Below are positions 36,304 to 45,520 of a DNA stretch of 64,000 nt, in pieces. Under the pieces are notes generated by a model. The model searched no databases. It was not told the origin of the DNA and saw nothing but the letters and a program-made list of their open reading frames with translations. The first letter of the stretch is position 1, and every line of letters begins with the position of its first letter. Source of the stretch: Thalassotalea sp. 1_MG-2023 (lineage in GTDB: Bacteria > Pseudomonadota > Gammaproteobacteria > Enterobacterales > Alteromonadaceae); contig NZ_JAUOPD010000003.1 of NCBI RefSeq assembly GCF_030546745.1, positions 186,001-250,000 of the forward strand, in the 5' to 3' direction. The position numbers and the translations under genes are program-made.

Positions 36304-38451
36304 TTAAGGTAATAAGTTTTCTAAATATTGATAACTTTTATCATCGTTTAATTTTTTAGCTAAGAAAAGACCTAACTCGATTAATTGTGGATCATTTCCG
36401 TAATTGGGTAATTCTTGCATTAGTAAGTCAAGTGCTGTTTGGGTATTGTTTAAATTATCTAGCGCTAACCAATATGTATACGCAAATAACATAGTATTTG
36501 GGGATGAATTTTTTGCTTTTTCCAAAAATTCAATCGCCTTTGAATGTTTGAGCGCTCGAATTAATGAAAGCGCGTAGCTATATTGTAGTTGACCAGACTT
36601 TGGATTAGCCTTAATGCCTTTTTGAAGGACGCTATGTTCTTTATCCATTTCATTTAGAGTGCGGTAAATATCAGCTAACGCAATATATGATGATTCTAAG
36701 TATGGCTCTATTTTTATTGCTTGTTTAAGCGATGTTATTGACGGTTGTACTTGATTAAGTTGTAGCTGTATAAAGCTTTCATTTAACCAGCCTTCGCCTC
36801 TCCACTTTGTTATGTCATTAGCTGTCATTAGTTCACCTAGTGCCAGTTTAAATTCAGCACTTGCTGTGTCAGCTAAATAAAGAAGATGCTGAGCTGCTTG
36901 AACTCTTACAGCTTTAAATTCATCAGAAAGTAACTTTATATATGTTTTGTTTCTGTCTTTAGGTGTTAATAAATAACCAATTTGTGCAGTAGCAAATCGA
37001 ATCAACGGTAATGGGCTTTTAACCCAAGGCGCTATGATTTCATCACTTAAACGTTCCGTGGAATTAGGCAATAATAAAATTGCACTAGCTCTATGAATTT
37101 CAGTCAATGTATTGTCGTTAATAATGGCTTTGTGCTGCTCTAAGGGCAATCTTTGCTGTGCTTGAAGTTCTATGTAACGCTTCTCATTTTCTGATAGTTG
37201 ATTTTTTCGAGGGTAATGTGCCGTTATTTGTTTGAGCGACCATTCTGGCGATTTATCTTGGTGGCAAGTATTACAAGCATTAGGTGTTTTATATTTAATA
37301 GTAAGTTCTGGACGTGGTATTTTTAAGCTATGATCTCTTCTATCATCTACAGTCATATAGCGTGTGTTAGGCATGTGACAGTCTACACATAGGCTGCCAT
37401 CGGAACCCGTTTTATGTATAAGGTGTGCTGGCTGTTGATATACTTGTGAACTATGACATTGCAAACATAATCCATTACCTTTGACTTTAATTTTCATTGT
37501 ATGCGCGTCATGGCAGTCTAGGCAATTAACACCTGCTTGATACATTTTACTTTGAAGAAAAGACCCGTATATGTACACCTCATGTTTTATTTGTCCATCA
37601 GCATGATAAAATGGTGCTTGTAACAACGTAGGTGAAAATTGATCTAAAAAATGCTTATTTTTATCAAAGCCATCTGTTAAAGGAGTGCGCAGTGCGTGAC
37701 AGGAAAAGCAATTATTCATAAAGCTGTTGTTACGTTTCTTGCCTTTCCATTTAGCCACACTTCTATTTGGCAATAACTGCCAATAGTTATTTGGAAGCTT
37801 TTGTTCCTTTTTAACTGTTGCTTTAGGAAGTCCATGGTTCTTAGATAGTTTGCCATGACATGATTGACAACCTACATTTACATTGTCATACGTGCTATTA
37901 AAGGTATTAAGTTTTTCATTATAATTTCGCTTTAACCCGTCAGAATGACAATCAGCGCACATACCATTCCAATTTTGTAAGGGTTGTTTCCAATGTAAAC
38001 GATCGTTGGACTGGATTTCTTCATTTGGGTGGTTTGGAAACCAACGTTGGCCATTCAACTCTTTTGGTCTGCTGTCCCAAGAATATGGAAAGACTTGATA
38101 GCGGCCAGCGGTTGTTTCAATTAAATATTGCTGTAAAGGGTAGTGACCAAAGGTATACGCTACCTTATAAGTGTTTTTTTCGTTGTTATTCGAAAGACTT
38201 ATGAAGTAATCATCATTTTTGGTGAAGAATTCAGCAGTTTGCGAAAAGTGCGATAACGTTACGTTGTTAAAGTCTCCTAATACGGTTTTGCTATTTGCGA
38301 GTGACATAGCTTTGTAGTGATCTGATTGTTGCCAATCACTATATTGTTCACTGTGGCAATCGATGCAGTTTTGTTCTTTGGCTTGAACAACATTAGTAAA
38401 GGAGGCGATAAAAAATAAACAAAAAAGAAAATTAGACAATATGTACTTCAA
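36304..38451 (-). CDS. Octaheme c-type cytochrome with HEAT-like and TPR C-terminal repeats
   Basis: The product has 715 residues and a signal peptide ending near VVQAKE. Eight CxxCH heme sites are visible: CIDCH, CADCH, CQSCH, CFSCH, CLDCH, CLQCH, CVDCH and CNTCH, all in the first ~390 residues. The N-terminal part resembles the cytochrome c554/NrfB-like fold (NCIDCHSEQYSDWQQSDHYKAM). Residues ~440-540 are alpha-helical HEAT-like (PLIRFATAQIGYLL, VRVQAAQHLLYL) and ~560-715 are TPR-like (SSYIALADIYRTLNEMDKEHSVLQKGIKANP). The enzymatic role is unknown; periplasmic electron transfer is likely. It is convergent with the SDR gene. Confidence 0.88.
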   Translation of the reverse strand: MKYILSNFLFCLFFIASFTNVVQAKEQNCIDCHSEQYSDWQQSDHYKAMSLANSKTVLGDFNNVTLSHFSQTAEFFTKNDDYFISLSNNNEKNTYKVAYTFGHYPLQQYLIETTAGRYQVFPYSWDSRPKELNGQRWFPNHPNEEIQSNDRLHWKQPLQNWNGMCADCHSDGLKRNYNEKLNTFNSTYDNVNVGCQSCHGKLSKNHGLPKATVKKEQKLPNNYWQLLPNRSVAKWKGKKRNNSFMNNCFSCHALRTPLTDGFDKNKHFLDQFSPTLLQAPFYHADGQIKHEVYIYGSFLQSKMYQAGVNCLDCHDAHTMKIKVKGNGLCLQCHSSQVYQQPAHLIHKTGSDGSLCVDCHMPNTRYMTVDDRRDHSLKIPRPELTIKYKTPNACNTCHQDKSPEWSLKQITAHYPRKNQLSENEKRYIELQAQQRLPLEQHKAIINDNTLTEIHRASAILLLPNSTERLSDEIIAPWVKSPLPLIRFATAQIGYLLTPKDRNKTYIKLLSDEFKAVRVQAAQHLLYLADTASAEFKLALGELMTANDITKWRGEGWLNESFIQLQLNQVQPSITSLKQAIKIEPYLESSYIALADIYRTLNEMDKEHSVLQKGIKANPKSGQLQYSYALSLIRALKHSKAIEFLEKAKNSSPNTMLFAYTYWLALDNLNNTQTALDLLMQELPNYGNDPQLIELGLFLAKKLNDDKSYQYLENLLP

Positions 38452-38710
38452 AATTAGAAAATGCGCTGAAAGCCTTTCCTAATATACTCTTGATGATTAA
38501 TGCTTTTATCATACTAATGAAACCCGATCTTTTGAATTCAATTTTTATAATTTGTGCAATTATTTCCTCCATTAGTCGTTAATAATATTTCTAAACTAGA
38601 ATGAGCTATTTTCTGATGATTTTATTTAGTGGATTAAACATAGCTGAATATCGTGATGTCAGGCATAATCCCTCTGTTCATTCTTATAAAACGAATTAAT
38701 AGGAAAGATT

Positions 38711-39574
38711 ATGATCCACAGTATGACAGCATTTTCCCGTGTAGAAGTTAAAAAACCTTGGGGTAATGCTATTTGGGAAATTCGCAGTGTTAATCAACGC
38801 TTTTTAGAAAATTATTTCCGTCTTCCAGAGCAATTTCGCAGTATAGAGCCTGTACTTCGTGAACGGTTTCGTAAGGCGCTAGCACGCGGAAAGGTTGAAT
38901 GTAATTTACGGTTCAACCCTAATCCATCAGCAAAAGGTAAGCTATCACTTAATCAAGAGCTTGCTGTCCAACTTTTAGAACACGCAGGCTGGATTAACGA
39001 GCAAACGCTAAACAGCCAAGTAAATCCAGTAGAAATTATGCGTTGGCCTGGAGTGATGGAAACAGAAGAAGCTGAGCTTGATATCATTCAAACCGATATT
39101 TTAAAAGGCTTTGATCAAGCATTAAAAGACTTCATCGCCGCGCGAGCAAGCGAAGGCGAAAACATGAAACAACTTATAGAACAACGCTTAGACGGTATAA
39201 CTGCAGAAGCTGAAAAAGTGAAAGCATTCATGCCAGAAGTTATTCAATGGCAACGCAACCGCATCATTGACAAATTTACTGAGGCTAAAATTGAACTTGA
39301 ATCTACTCGCGTAGAACAAGAGTTAGTATTACTTGCACAAAAGATGGACGTGGACGAAGAAATTGATCGCTTATACAGCCATGTAAAAGAAACTAAAAAT
39401 ATACTTAAAAAAGGTGGTGCACAAGGCCGCCGTTTAGATTTTATGATGCAAGAGTTTAATCGTGAGGCAAACACATTAGGCTCAAAATCAATCAATGCTG
39501 ATATCACCAATTCAGCCGTTGAACTTAAAGTGCTTATTGAGCAGATGCGTGAGCAGATCCAGAATATTGAGTGA
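38711..39574 (+). CDS. yicC: YicC/YloC-family endoribonuclease; 3' end rebuilt by an integrated island
   Basis: The 287-residue product has the YicC N-terminus MIHSMTAFSRVEVKKPWGNAIWEIRSVNQRF and the DUF1732 C-terminal region (EEIDRLYSHVKETKNIL, GRRLDFMMQEFNREANTLGSKS). E. coli YicC is an endoribonuclease that promotes decay of RyhB and other RNAs. The last codons AAT-ATT-GAG-TGA are, by the direct-repeat evidence, supplied by the island. The copy left at 52460-52480 has AAT-ATA-GAA-TAA and encodes the same QIQNIE end. The protein is therefore unchanged while the native terminator is now 12.9 kb away. Confidence 0.95.
   Translation: MIHSMTAFSRVEVKKPWGNAIWEIRSVNQRFLENYFRLPEQFRSIEPVLRERFRKALARGKVECNLRFNPNPSAKGKLSLNQELAVQLLEHAGWINEQTLNSQVNPVEIMRWPGVMETEEAELDIIQTDILKGFDQALKDFIAARASEGENMKQLIEQRLDGITAEAEKVKAFMPEVIQWQRNRIIDKFTEAKIELESTRVEQELVLLAQKMDVDEEIDRLYSHVKETKNILKKGGAQGRRLDFMMQEFNREANTLGSKSINADITNSAVELKVLIEQMREQIQNIE
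39554..39574 (+). repeat. attL: 3' end of yicC, junction with the island
   Basis: The 14-bp core CAGATCCAGAATAT (39554-39567) recurs at 52460-52473. Bases after the core differ but both encode the QIQNIE-stop end of YicC. This is the pattern of a tyrosine-recombinase island that uses a gene's 3' end as attB and restores it. Confidence 0.88.
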
Positions 39575-39679
39575 TGTTCTTATGTGTTTAGGGGTGTTAA
39601 TAAAGCTATTGTAATTAAAGCCCCGCCGTTATTTTGGTTTTATTTTGTTTATAATTGTTCATCTTTGTTTATGAAAAGT

Positions 39680-39700
39680 GGTGACAAGAATGGTGACAAG
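39680..39700 (+). repeat. Left pair of candidate integrase arm-type sites
   Basis: GGTGACAAG at 39680-39688 and 39692-39700, 12 bp apart. An inverted TTGTCACC lies at 39731-39738, just before the integrase start. The same paired arrangement with 12-bp spacing is near attR. Confidence 0.6.
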
Positions 39701-39742
39701 TAATAGTATTGTAACCACCCGATATAGTTATTGTCACCACAT

Positions 39743-40930
39743 ATGAATGCACAACAAATAAAATCACTTGTTAAAAAAGCAGAGGTTGGGAGACACCAAG
39801 TCGATGACAATCTATATCTGCGGATTTCTACTAGCAAAAGCGCTTCATGGACTTTTCGCTATAAACTAAATGGTAAGAGGAAGGAGGCGACATTAGCGAA
39901 GTACGGTGATGAACCTCTTGGTCTCCCTTTAGTTAAAGCAAGGGCCTTGGCCGCTAACTGGAAAGCTCTCGTTAGAGATGGTATTGATCCTAAAATTCAA
40001 AAAAACAGGCAGGACTTTTCCGATATACGAACGGTTAACAATCTTGCAAATGATTGGTTAGAAGATTGCCGCCAGAGACTTAAATATCCAGAAATTCCCG
40101 AGCGAGTCTATCGTAAAGATATAGCTCCCCATGTTGGCGAACTTCCTATAAGCGAAGTCAATCCTTTGGATATTAAGCGTGTTTTAAAACATATAAATGA
40201 TAGTGGTCGCCCAACCATTGCCAATGACGCTCTAATTTACTGTAAGCAGATGTTCAATCAAGGGATTAAATTGGGACTGTTAACAAATAATCCGGCATCA
40301 GCATTCGATAATAGAGATGCTGGTGGGAAGGAGAATTCACGAGATAGGTTTTTAACGGTTGATGAAATAGAAGAAGTCTTTAATACTTTTAGAGAGAATC
40401 AGAACTGTTTTGTTAGGCAAAATTATATCGCTTGCGTACTTCTGCTCTGCCTTGGCGTTCGAAAAGGAGAGTTATTAGCTGCACCTTGGTCTGAATTTAA
40501 TTTAGATGAAAAAGTTTGGAAATTGCCCAAAGAAAGAAGCAAAAATGGCATTCCAATTGATTACCCCCTGCCCGACCTTTTAGTCCGATATTTTGAAGAA
40601 CTCAAAGTACTATCCGTTGGCTCAGATTTTGTTTTCCCAAACCGACGAGCCAGTAAGAGGTTTCCTTACATATCCCCCGATACTTTAAATGCCGCACTAG
40701 CAAATTTATTTAAAAAAGGTCAACTTAAGGTAGATCATTTTACGTTGCATGACTTACGGAGAACCTGCCGTACAATGTTATCTAACATAGGTGTTCAGCC
40801 ACATGTTGCTGAGAGATGTTTGAATCACAAATTACCAAAAATAATGGGTACATACGACAAGTACGATTACTTTGATGAAAGAAAGGAAGCACTCCAAAGG
40901 CTTACCGACAAGTTATCTCAGTTCTTTTAA
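39743..40930 (+). CDS. int: Tyrosine recombinase, P4-type integrase
   Basis: The 395-residue site-specific recombinase has an N-terminal DUF4102-like arm-binding region (DDNLYLRISTSKSASWTFRYKLNGKRKEATL, GLPLVKARALAANWKALVRDGIDP), a core-binding domain and the catalytic domain. Catalytic residues are Arg in GVRKGELLAAPWSEF, His-x-x-Arg in HDLRRTCRTML, His in LNHKLPKIMGTYDKYDY and the nucleophile Tyr in that last stretch. I chose the ATG at 39743; a TTG at 39731 is in frame. It lies 168 bases from the end of yicC, next to attL, as usual for islands that target gene 3' ends. Confidence 0.93.
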   Translation: MNAQQIKSLVKKAEVGRHQVDDNLYLRISTSKSASWTFRYKLNGKRKEATLAKYGDEPLGLPLVKARALAANWKALVRDGIDPKIQKNRQDFSDIRTVNNLANDWLEDCRQRLKYPEIPERVYRKDIAPHVGELPISEVNPLDIKRVLKHINDSGRPTIANDALIYCKQMFNQGIKLGLLTNNPASAFDNRDAGGKENSRDRFLTVDEIEEVFNTFRENQNCFVRQNYIACVLLLCLGVRKGELLAAPWSEFNLDEKVWKLPKERSKNGIPIDYPLPDLLVRYFEELKVLSVGSDFVFPNRRASKRFPYISPDTLNAALANLFKKGQLKVDHFTLHDLRRTCRTMLSNIGVQPHVAERCLNHKLPKIMGTYDKYDYFDERKEALQRLTDKLSQFF

Positions 40931-40995
40931 AATTGGCCATTGTTCTTTCCTTTATTTTCTCATATCATTCCCAATAGTCTTATGGTGGGTAAACT

Positions 40996-41175
40996 ATGTC
41001 TGACGAAATACTGACCTTGAAAGAGGTCGCTGAATATCTAAAATTGGCTGAAAAAACCGCATATCGTCTAGCTTTGGAAGGTAAATTGCCGGGCTTTAAA
41101 GTAGGGGGAAGCTGGCGTTTTCAGCGAGAAGATATCCTGAAATGGATTGAAGAGCAGAAAAACAAAGAAGCTTAA
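40996..41175 (+). CDS. Small excisionase/MerR-type HTH protein at head of the hsd operon
   Basis: This short gene of 59 residues starts at an ATG after GGTGGG. The sequence includes LTLKEVAEYLKLAEKTAYRL, KLPGFKVGGSWRFQREDILKWI and ends EEQKNKEA, the classic HTH_17/excisionase-family DNA-binding domain (helix-turn-helix plus wing ending in a W.F.R.D..W pattern). Such genes often precede type I hsd genes and could regulate the operon. It could also act on the island's recombination, but the AlpA-like gene at 51045 is the better excisionase candidate by position. It ends 33 bases before hsdR. Confidence 0.85.
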   Translation: MSDEILTLKEVAEYLKLAEKTAYRLALEGKLPGFKVGGSWRFQREDILKWIEEQKNKEA

Positions 41176-41208
41176 GCGTTAGCTTCAACGCTATGTTAGG
41201 GAAGTTGC

Positions 41209-44200
41209 ATGACAAAAGAACAACAAATAGAAAATGCTTTAATCGCAAAGCTTCAAGACCTCAAATATAACTATCGCGAAGACATACGTGATAAAGCTAG
41301 TCTTGAGCAAAATTTCCGTGAAAAGTTCGAGGCTCTCAATTACGTTCGTCTTACTGATTCAGAATTTGCTCGCTTGCGTGATGAAATCGTTAATTCAGAT
41401 GTATTTGCCGCAGCTAAAACACTGAGAGAACGTAATACTTTCCAGCGTGAAGACGGAACACCATTGCAATACACTTTGGTCAATATCAAAGACTGGTGCA
41501 AAAACGAATTCGAAGTAATTAACCAATTGCGCATCAATACCGAAAATAGTCATCACCGCTATGACGTTATCTTGCTGATAAACGGCGTCCCCGTGGTTCA
41601 GATTGAGTTGAAAACGCTTGGCCTAACACCACGCCGTGCCATGGAGCAAATTGTTGAATATAAGAATGACGTGGGTAATGGCTATGCCAATACGCTGCTC
41701 TGCTTTATGCAGCTCTTCATTGTCAGTAACCGTGACAACACGCTCTATTTTGCCAACAACCACAATCAGCACTTCAGCTTTAATGCTGATGAGCGTTTTT
41801 TGCCCATTTATCAGCTCGCCAAAGAAGACAATACCAAGATCACCCATCTTGACGATTTCGCAGATAACTTCTTAGCCAAATGCACCTTAGGTCAAATGAT
41901 CAGCCGCTATATGGTTCTTGTCGCCAACGAGCAAAAGCTCATGATTATGCGCCCATACCAAATCTATGCGGTAAAGGCGATTGTCGATTGTATCCATCAA
42001 AATCGTGGCAACGGCTATATCTGGCACACCACAGGCAGTGGTAAAACTCTAACGTCGTTTAAGGCTTCCACTTTATTGAAAGACAACCCTGATATTGATA
42101 AATGCTTGTTTGTCGTAGACCGTAAAGACCTTGATCGTCAGACCCGTGAGGAATTTAATAAGTTTCAAGAGGGCTGTGTTGAAGAAAACACTAATACCGA
42201 AGCCTTGGTTCGACGCATGCTCTCGGACGACTATGCCGATAAAGTTATCGTTACAACTATTCAAAAGCTTGGCCTTGCACTTGATGAAAACAGCAAGCGC
42301 AATCAACAGCATAAACAAAACGGCAAGCAAACATACAAAGAACGCCTTGAGCCACTACGCGATCAAAGAATTGTATTTATTTTTGATGAATGCCATCGAT
42401 CTCAGTTTGGCGATAATCATCAAGCCATTAAAGCCTTCTTTCCTAAAGCGCAGTTATTCGGCTTTACGGGTACGCCGATCTTTGAAGATAACGCTACCTA
42501 TAAGAAAATTGATGGCACAATCGGTTCATACAAAACCACCGAAGATATTTTCCAAAAGCAGTTGCATGCTTATACCATAACTAACGCCATTGACGACCGT
42601 AATGTGCTGCGGTTCCATATCGACTATTTCGGTGAAAAGCCCAAAGACGATACGAGCGATAAAAAGAAAAAGCCAAAACCCAAGCTGCCATCGCCTGAAG
42701 CCGTTGTTGGCGAGATACTTAAAAAGCACGATTCCGCTACTAACCAAAGGCGATTTAACGCGGTATTGGCTACCGCCTCAATCAACAACGCTATTGAATA
42801 CTATCAGTTATTCAAACAGGCGCAGACAGAAAAGCTAGCCGAAGGTGATAGCTATATACCTTTGAATATTGCCTGTGTATTCTCGCCGCCAGCAGAAGGC
42901 AATAAAGATGTACAGCAGTTGCAAGAAGATTTAGTAACTGAGAAAGAAGACAACAAAAAAGACCCAGAAGAAAAGAAAAAGGCACTTAAACAAATCATTG
43001 CCGATTACAACACGCAATACGGTACAAACCACACCATAAGTGAATTCGACTTGTATTATCAGGACGTGCAGCAACGCATTAAAGACCAGAGATACACCAA
43101 CAAGGATTACCCCCATAAAGATAAAATCGATATTGTGATTGTGGTGGATATGTTGCTGACGGGTTTCGATTCCAAATACCTCAACACACTGTATGTCGAT
43201 AAAAATCTGAAATATCACGGCTTGATACAAGCCTTTTCACGTACAAATCGCGTGCTCAACGATACAAAACCATACGGTAATGTCTTGGATTTTCGCTATC
43301 AAGAAGATGCCGTTAATACCGCGATTGCGCGTTTCTCAGGGCAGGACAAAGACCGAGCCAAAGAAATCTGGCTGGTTGACCCTGCACCACAGGTTATCGA
43401 AAATTTAGACAGTGCCGTGAATGACCTCGAAAAGTTCATGGATTCGCAAGGGCTATCCTGCACCCCTGAAAACGTCAACAACCTCAAAGGTGATGCGGCC
43501 AGAAGCGAATTTATCAACCGCTTCAAAGAGGTACAGCGCTTAAAAACCCAACTCGATCAATATACCGATTTGAATGAAGAGCAGGTAGCAAGCGTTAATA
43601 CATTACTACCCGAAGAGCAGTTGCGTGGCTTCCGTGGAATGTATCTGGAAACAGCGCAACGCCTGAAAGCGCAACAAGCCAAAGGCAGTAACGACCCCGA
43701 TGATCCGGTACAACAGCTAGAATTTGAACTGGTGCTGTTTGCTTCTGCCGTGATTGATTATGACTACATTATGGGCTTAATCGCTAAATCTACGGATGAC
43801 GACAAACCCAGCAAGCACAAAATGAGTCGCCAACAACTAATCGACTTGATCAGCTCTAGCGCCAATTTGATGGATGAGCGCGACGATATCGTCGATTACA
43901 TCAACAGTCTACCGACCGACCAAAGCTTGAATGAAAAAGCTATTCGCGAAGGATATCAAAAGTTCAAAGCCGACAAATCAGCAAAGGAACTAGCCGCCAT
44001 AGCAGATAACCACAACATTGAGCATGATGCTCTGCAAGGTTTCGTTGATCGTATTTTGGATCGCATGATATTCGATGGCGAGCAGCTCAGCGAATTATTA
44101 GAACCGCTAGATTTAGGTTGGAAAGCACGTACACAGGCAGAGCTAGCATTGATGGAAGAGTTAGTGCCACTACTCAATAAACTTGCTCAAGGCCGTGAAA

Positions 44201-44226
44201 TTTCGGGGTTAGCGGCGTATGAGTAA
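41209..44226 (+). CDS. hsdR: Type I restriction endonuclease subunit R
   Basis: HsdR is the motor and nuclease of the type I complex. The product has 1005 residues. An N-terminal PD-(D/E)xK nuclease carries the Asp in RYDVILLINGVPVVQIELKTLG and its E-x-K. The SF2 translocase has Walker A HTTGSGKTLTS (about 273-283), DEAD-box variant DECHRSQFG (from ~392), GFTGTPIF (motif III) and SRTNRVL (motif VI). The length matches EcoR124I/EcoprrI-type HsdR. It overlaps hsdS by eight bases. Codon use looks more GC-rich than in flanking core genes by eye (not computed), consistent with transfer. Confidence 0.96.
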   Translation: MTKEQQIENALIAKLQDLKYNYREDIRDKASLEQNFREKFEALNYVRLTDSEFARLRDEIVNSDVFAAAKTLRERNTFQREDGTPLQYTLVNIKDWCKNEFEVINQLRINTENSHHRYDVILLINGVPVVQIELKTLGLTPRRAMEQIVEYKNDVGNGYANTLLCFMQLFIVSNRDNTLYFANNHNQHFSFNADERFLPIYQLAKEDNTKITHLDDFADNFLAKCTLGQMISRYMVLVANEQKLMIMRPYQIYAVKAIVDCIHQNRGNGYIWHTTGSGKTLTSFKASTLLKDNPDIDKCLFVVDRKDLDRQTREEFNKFQEGCVEENTNTEALVRRMLSDDYADKVIVTTIQKLGLALDENSKRNQQHKQNGKQTYKERLEPLRDQRIVFIFDECHRSQFGDNHQAIKAFFPKAQLFGFTGTPIFEDNATYKKIDGTIGSYKTTEDIFQKQLHAYTITNAIDDRNVLRFHIDYFGEKPKDDTSDKKKKPKPKLPSPEAVVGEILKKHDSATNQRRFNAVLATASINNAIEYYQLFKQAQTEKLAEGDSYIPLNIACVFSPPAEGNKDVQQLQEDLVTEKEDNKKDPEEKKKALKQIIADYNTQYGTNHTISEFDLYYQDVQQRIKDQRYTNKDYPHKDKIDIVIVVDMLLTGFDSKYLNTLYVDKNLKYHGLIQAFSRTNRVLNDTKPYGNVLDFRYQEDAVNTAIARFSGQDKDRAKEIWLVDPAPQVIENLDSAVNDLEKFMDSQGLSCTPENVNNLKGDAARSEFINRFKEVQRLKTQLDQYTDLNEEQVASVNTLLPEEQLRGFRGMYLETAQRLKAQQAKGSNDPDDPVQQLEFELVLFASAVIDYDYIMGLIAKSTDDDKPSKHKMSRQQLIDLISSSANLMDERDDIVDYINSLPTDQSLNEKAIREGYQKFKADKSAKELAAIADNHNIEHDALQGFVDRILDRMIFDGEQLSELLEPLDLGWKARTQAELALMEELVPLLNKLAQGREISGLAAYE

Positions 44227-45520
44227 TAAGATGAAAAAAGGATTAGTTCCGGAGCAGCGCTTTCCTGAGTTTGAGAATTCAGAAAGTTGGAACAATGAGC
44301 CTTTAGAGGATATATACGAGTTCAAAGTGACGAACTCCCTTTCGCGGGACAAGCTTAACTATGATGCGGGTACGGTAAAGAATATTCACTATGGTGATAT
44401 ACACACCAAGTTTTCTACATTGTTTGATATTGAAAAAGAGCTTGTTCCTTATATCAATGCTACCCAGCCTTTAGGGAAGATAAAAAAGGATTGCTATTGT
44501 ATAGAAGGTGATATGGTTTTTGCCGATGCATCGGAAGATTTGGACGATGTTGGGAAGAGCATTGAAGTTGTAAATCTGAATAACGAAAAATTGATCGCAG
44601 GACTGCATACACTTCTAGCCAGACAAAAAGAAGCCAAACTGGTAATTGGTTTCGGTGGATATCTATTTAAATCCAATCGTTTACGAGAGCAGATTAAGAA
44701 AGAGGCGCAGGGTGCAAAGGTTCTTGGAATATCCGCTGGAAGAATGTCAAAGATAGAGGTGGCTTACCCATTAGATAAGAAAGAACAACAAAAAATAGCC
44801 GATTGTCTGTCTTCACTGGATGAGCTGATCGCTGCGCATACCCAAAAGCACCAAGAACTCCAATCCTATAAAAAGGGATTGCTACAAAACCTCTTCCCCG
44901 CCGAAGGTGAAACCGTTCCTACACTGCGCTTTCCGGAGTTTGAAAATGCGGGAGATTGGGTGGAAGCACCTTTGGAGAACGTTGCTAGATATGAAAATGG
45001 TAAAGCCCATGAGCAAGGTATTACTAAATCTGGTGATTTTATTGTTGTAAATTCAAAATTCATTTCTACGAATGGAGAGGTGAAGAAGTACACAAACGAA
45101 GCATTTTGTCTTGCAAAAAAAGGCGACATATTGATGGTGCTTAGTGATGTTCCAAATGGGAGAGCTATAGCTAAGTGTTTCTTTGTTGATGAAAATAATC
45201 GCTACACAGTGAATCAGCGAATTTGCAAGTTAAGCCCTAAAAAGGCAGTCGGTATCATGCTTTTCTATTCTCTAAACAGAAACCCGTATTTTCTGGCTTT
45301 TGATGATGGCGTTAAACAAACTAACTTAAGAAAAGGTGATGTTCTAAATTGTCCACTTCTGCTGCCAAAAGATATCGAGGAACAACAAAAGATAGCTGAT
45401 TGCCTCTGTTCTGTAGATGATCTGATTCACTCACAGGCACAAAAAATTGAAGACCTAAAATCCCACAAAAAGGGCTTGATGCAACAACTCTTCCCGTCTG
45501 TAGATGAGGTAGGGATATGA
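44219..45520 (+). CDS. hsdS: Type I restriction-modification specificity subunit S
   Basis: HsdS determines the split DNA target. The 433-residue product has two target-recognition domains in tandem, each preceded by a LRFPEFEN-type start (RFPEFENSESWNNEPLEDI at ~15 and LRFPEFENAGDWVEAPLENV near 236). Each is followed by a conserved helical spacer (EEQQKIADCLSSLDELI-type: KKEQQKIADCLSSLDELIAAH and IEEQQKIADCLCSVDDLIHS). This internal repeat gives the pseudo-symmetric S fold. Target sequence cannot be read. It overlaps hsdR (8 bp) and the PrrC-like gene (4 bp). Confidence 0.95.
   Translation: MSNKMKKGLVPEQRFPEFENSESWNNEPLEDIYEFKVTNSLSRDKLNYDAGTVKNIHYGDIHTKFSTLFDIEKELVPYINATQPLGKIKKDCYCIEGDMVFADASEDLDDVGKSIEVVNLNNEKLIAGLHTLLARQKEAKLVIGFGGYLFKSNRLREQIKKEAQGAKVLGISAGRMSKIEVAYPLDKKEQQKIADCLSSLDELIAAHTQKHQELQSYKKGLLQNLFPAEGETVPTLRFPEFENAGDWVEAPLENVARYENGKAHEQGITKSGDFIVVNSKFISTNGEVKKYTNEAFCLAKKGDILMVLSDVPNGRAIAKCFFVDENNRYTVNQRICKLSPKKAVGIMLFYSLNRNPYFLAFDDGVKQTNLRKGDVLNCPLLLPKDIEEQQKIADCLCSVDDLIHSQAQKIEDLKSHKKGLMQQLFPSVDEVGI

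Noticed and set aside
42131-42580. Alternative-frame ORF of 149 residues inside hsdR
   Set aside because: Overlaps hsdR completely in another frame; no ribosome site and random-looking composition.
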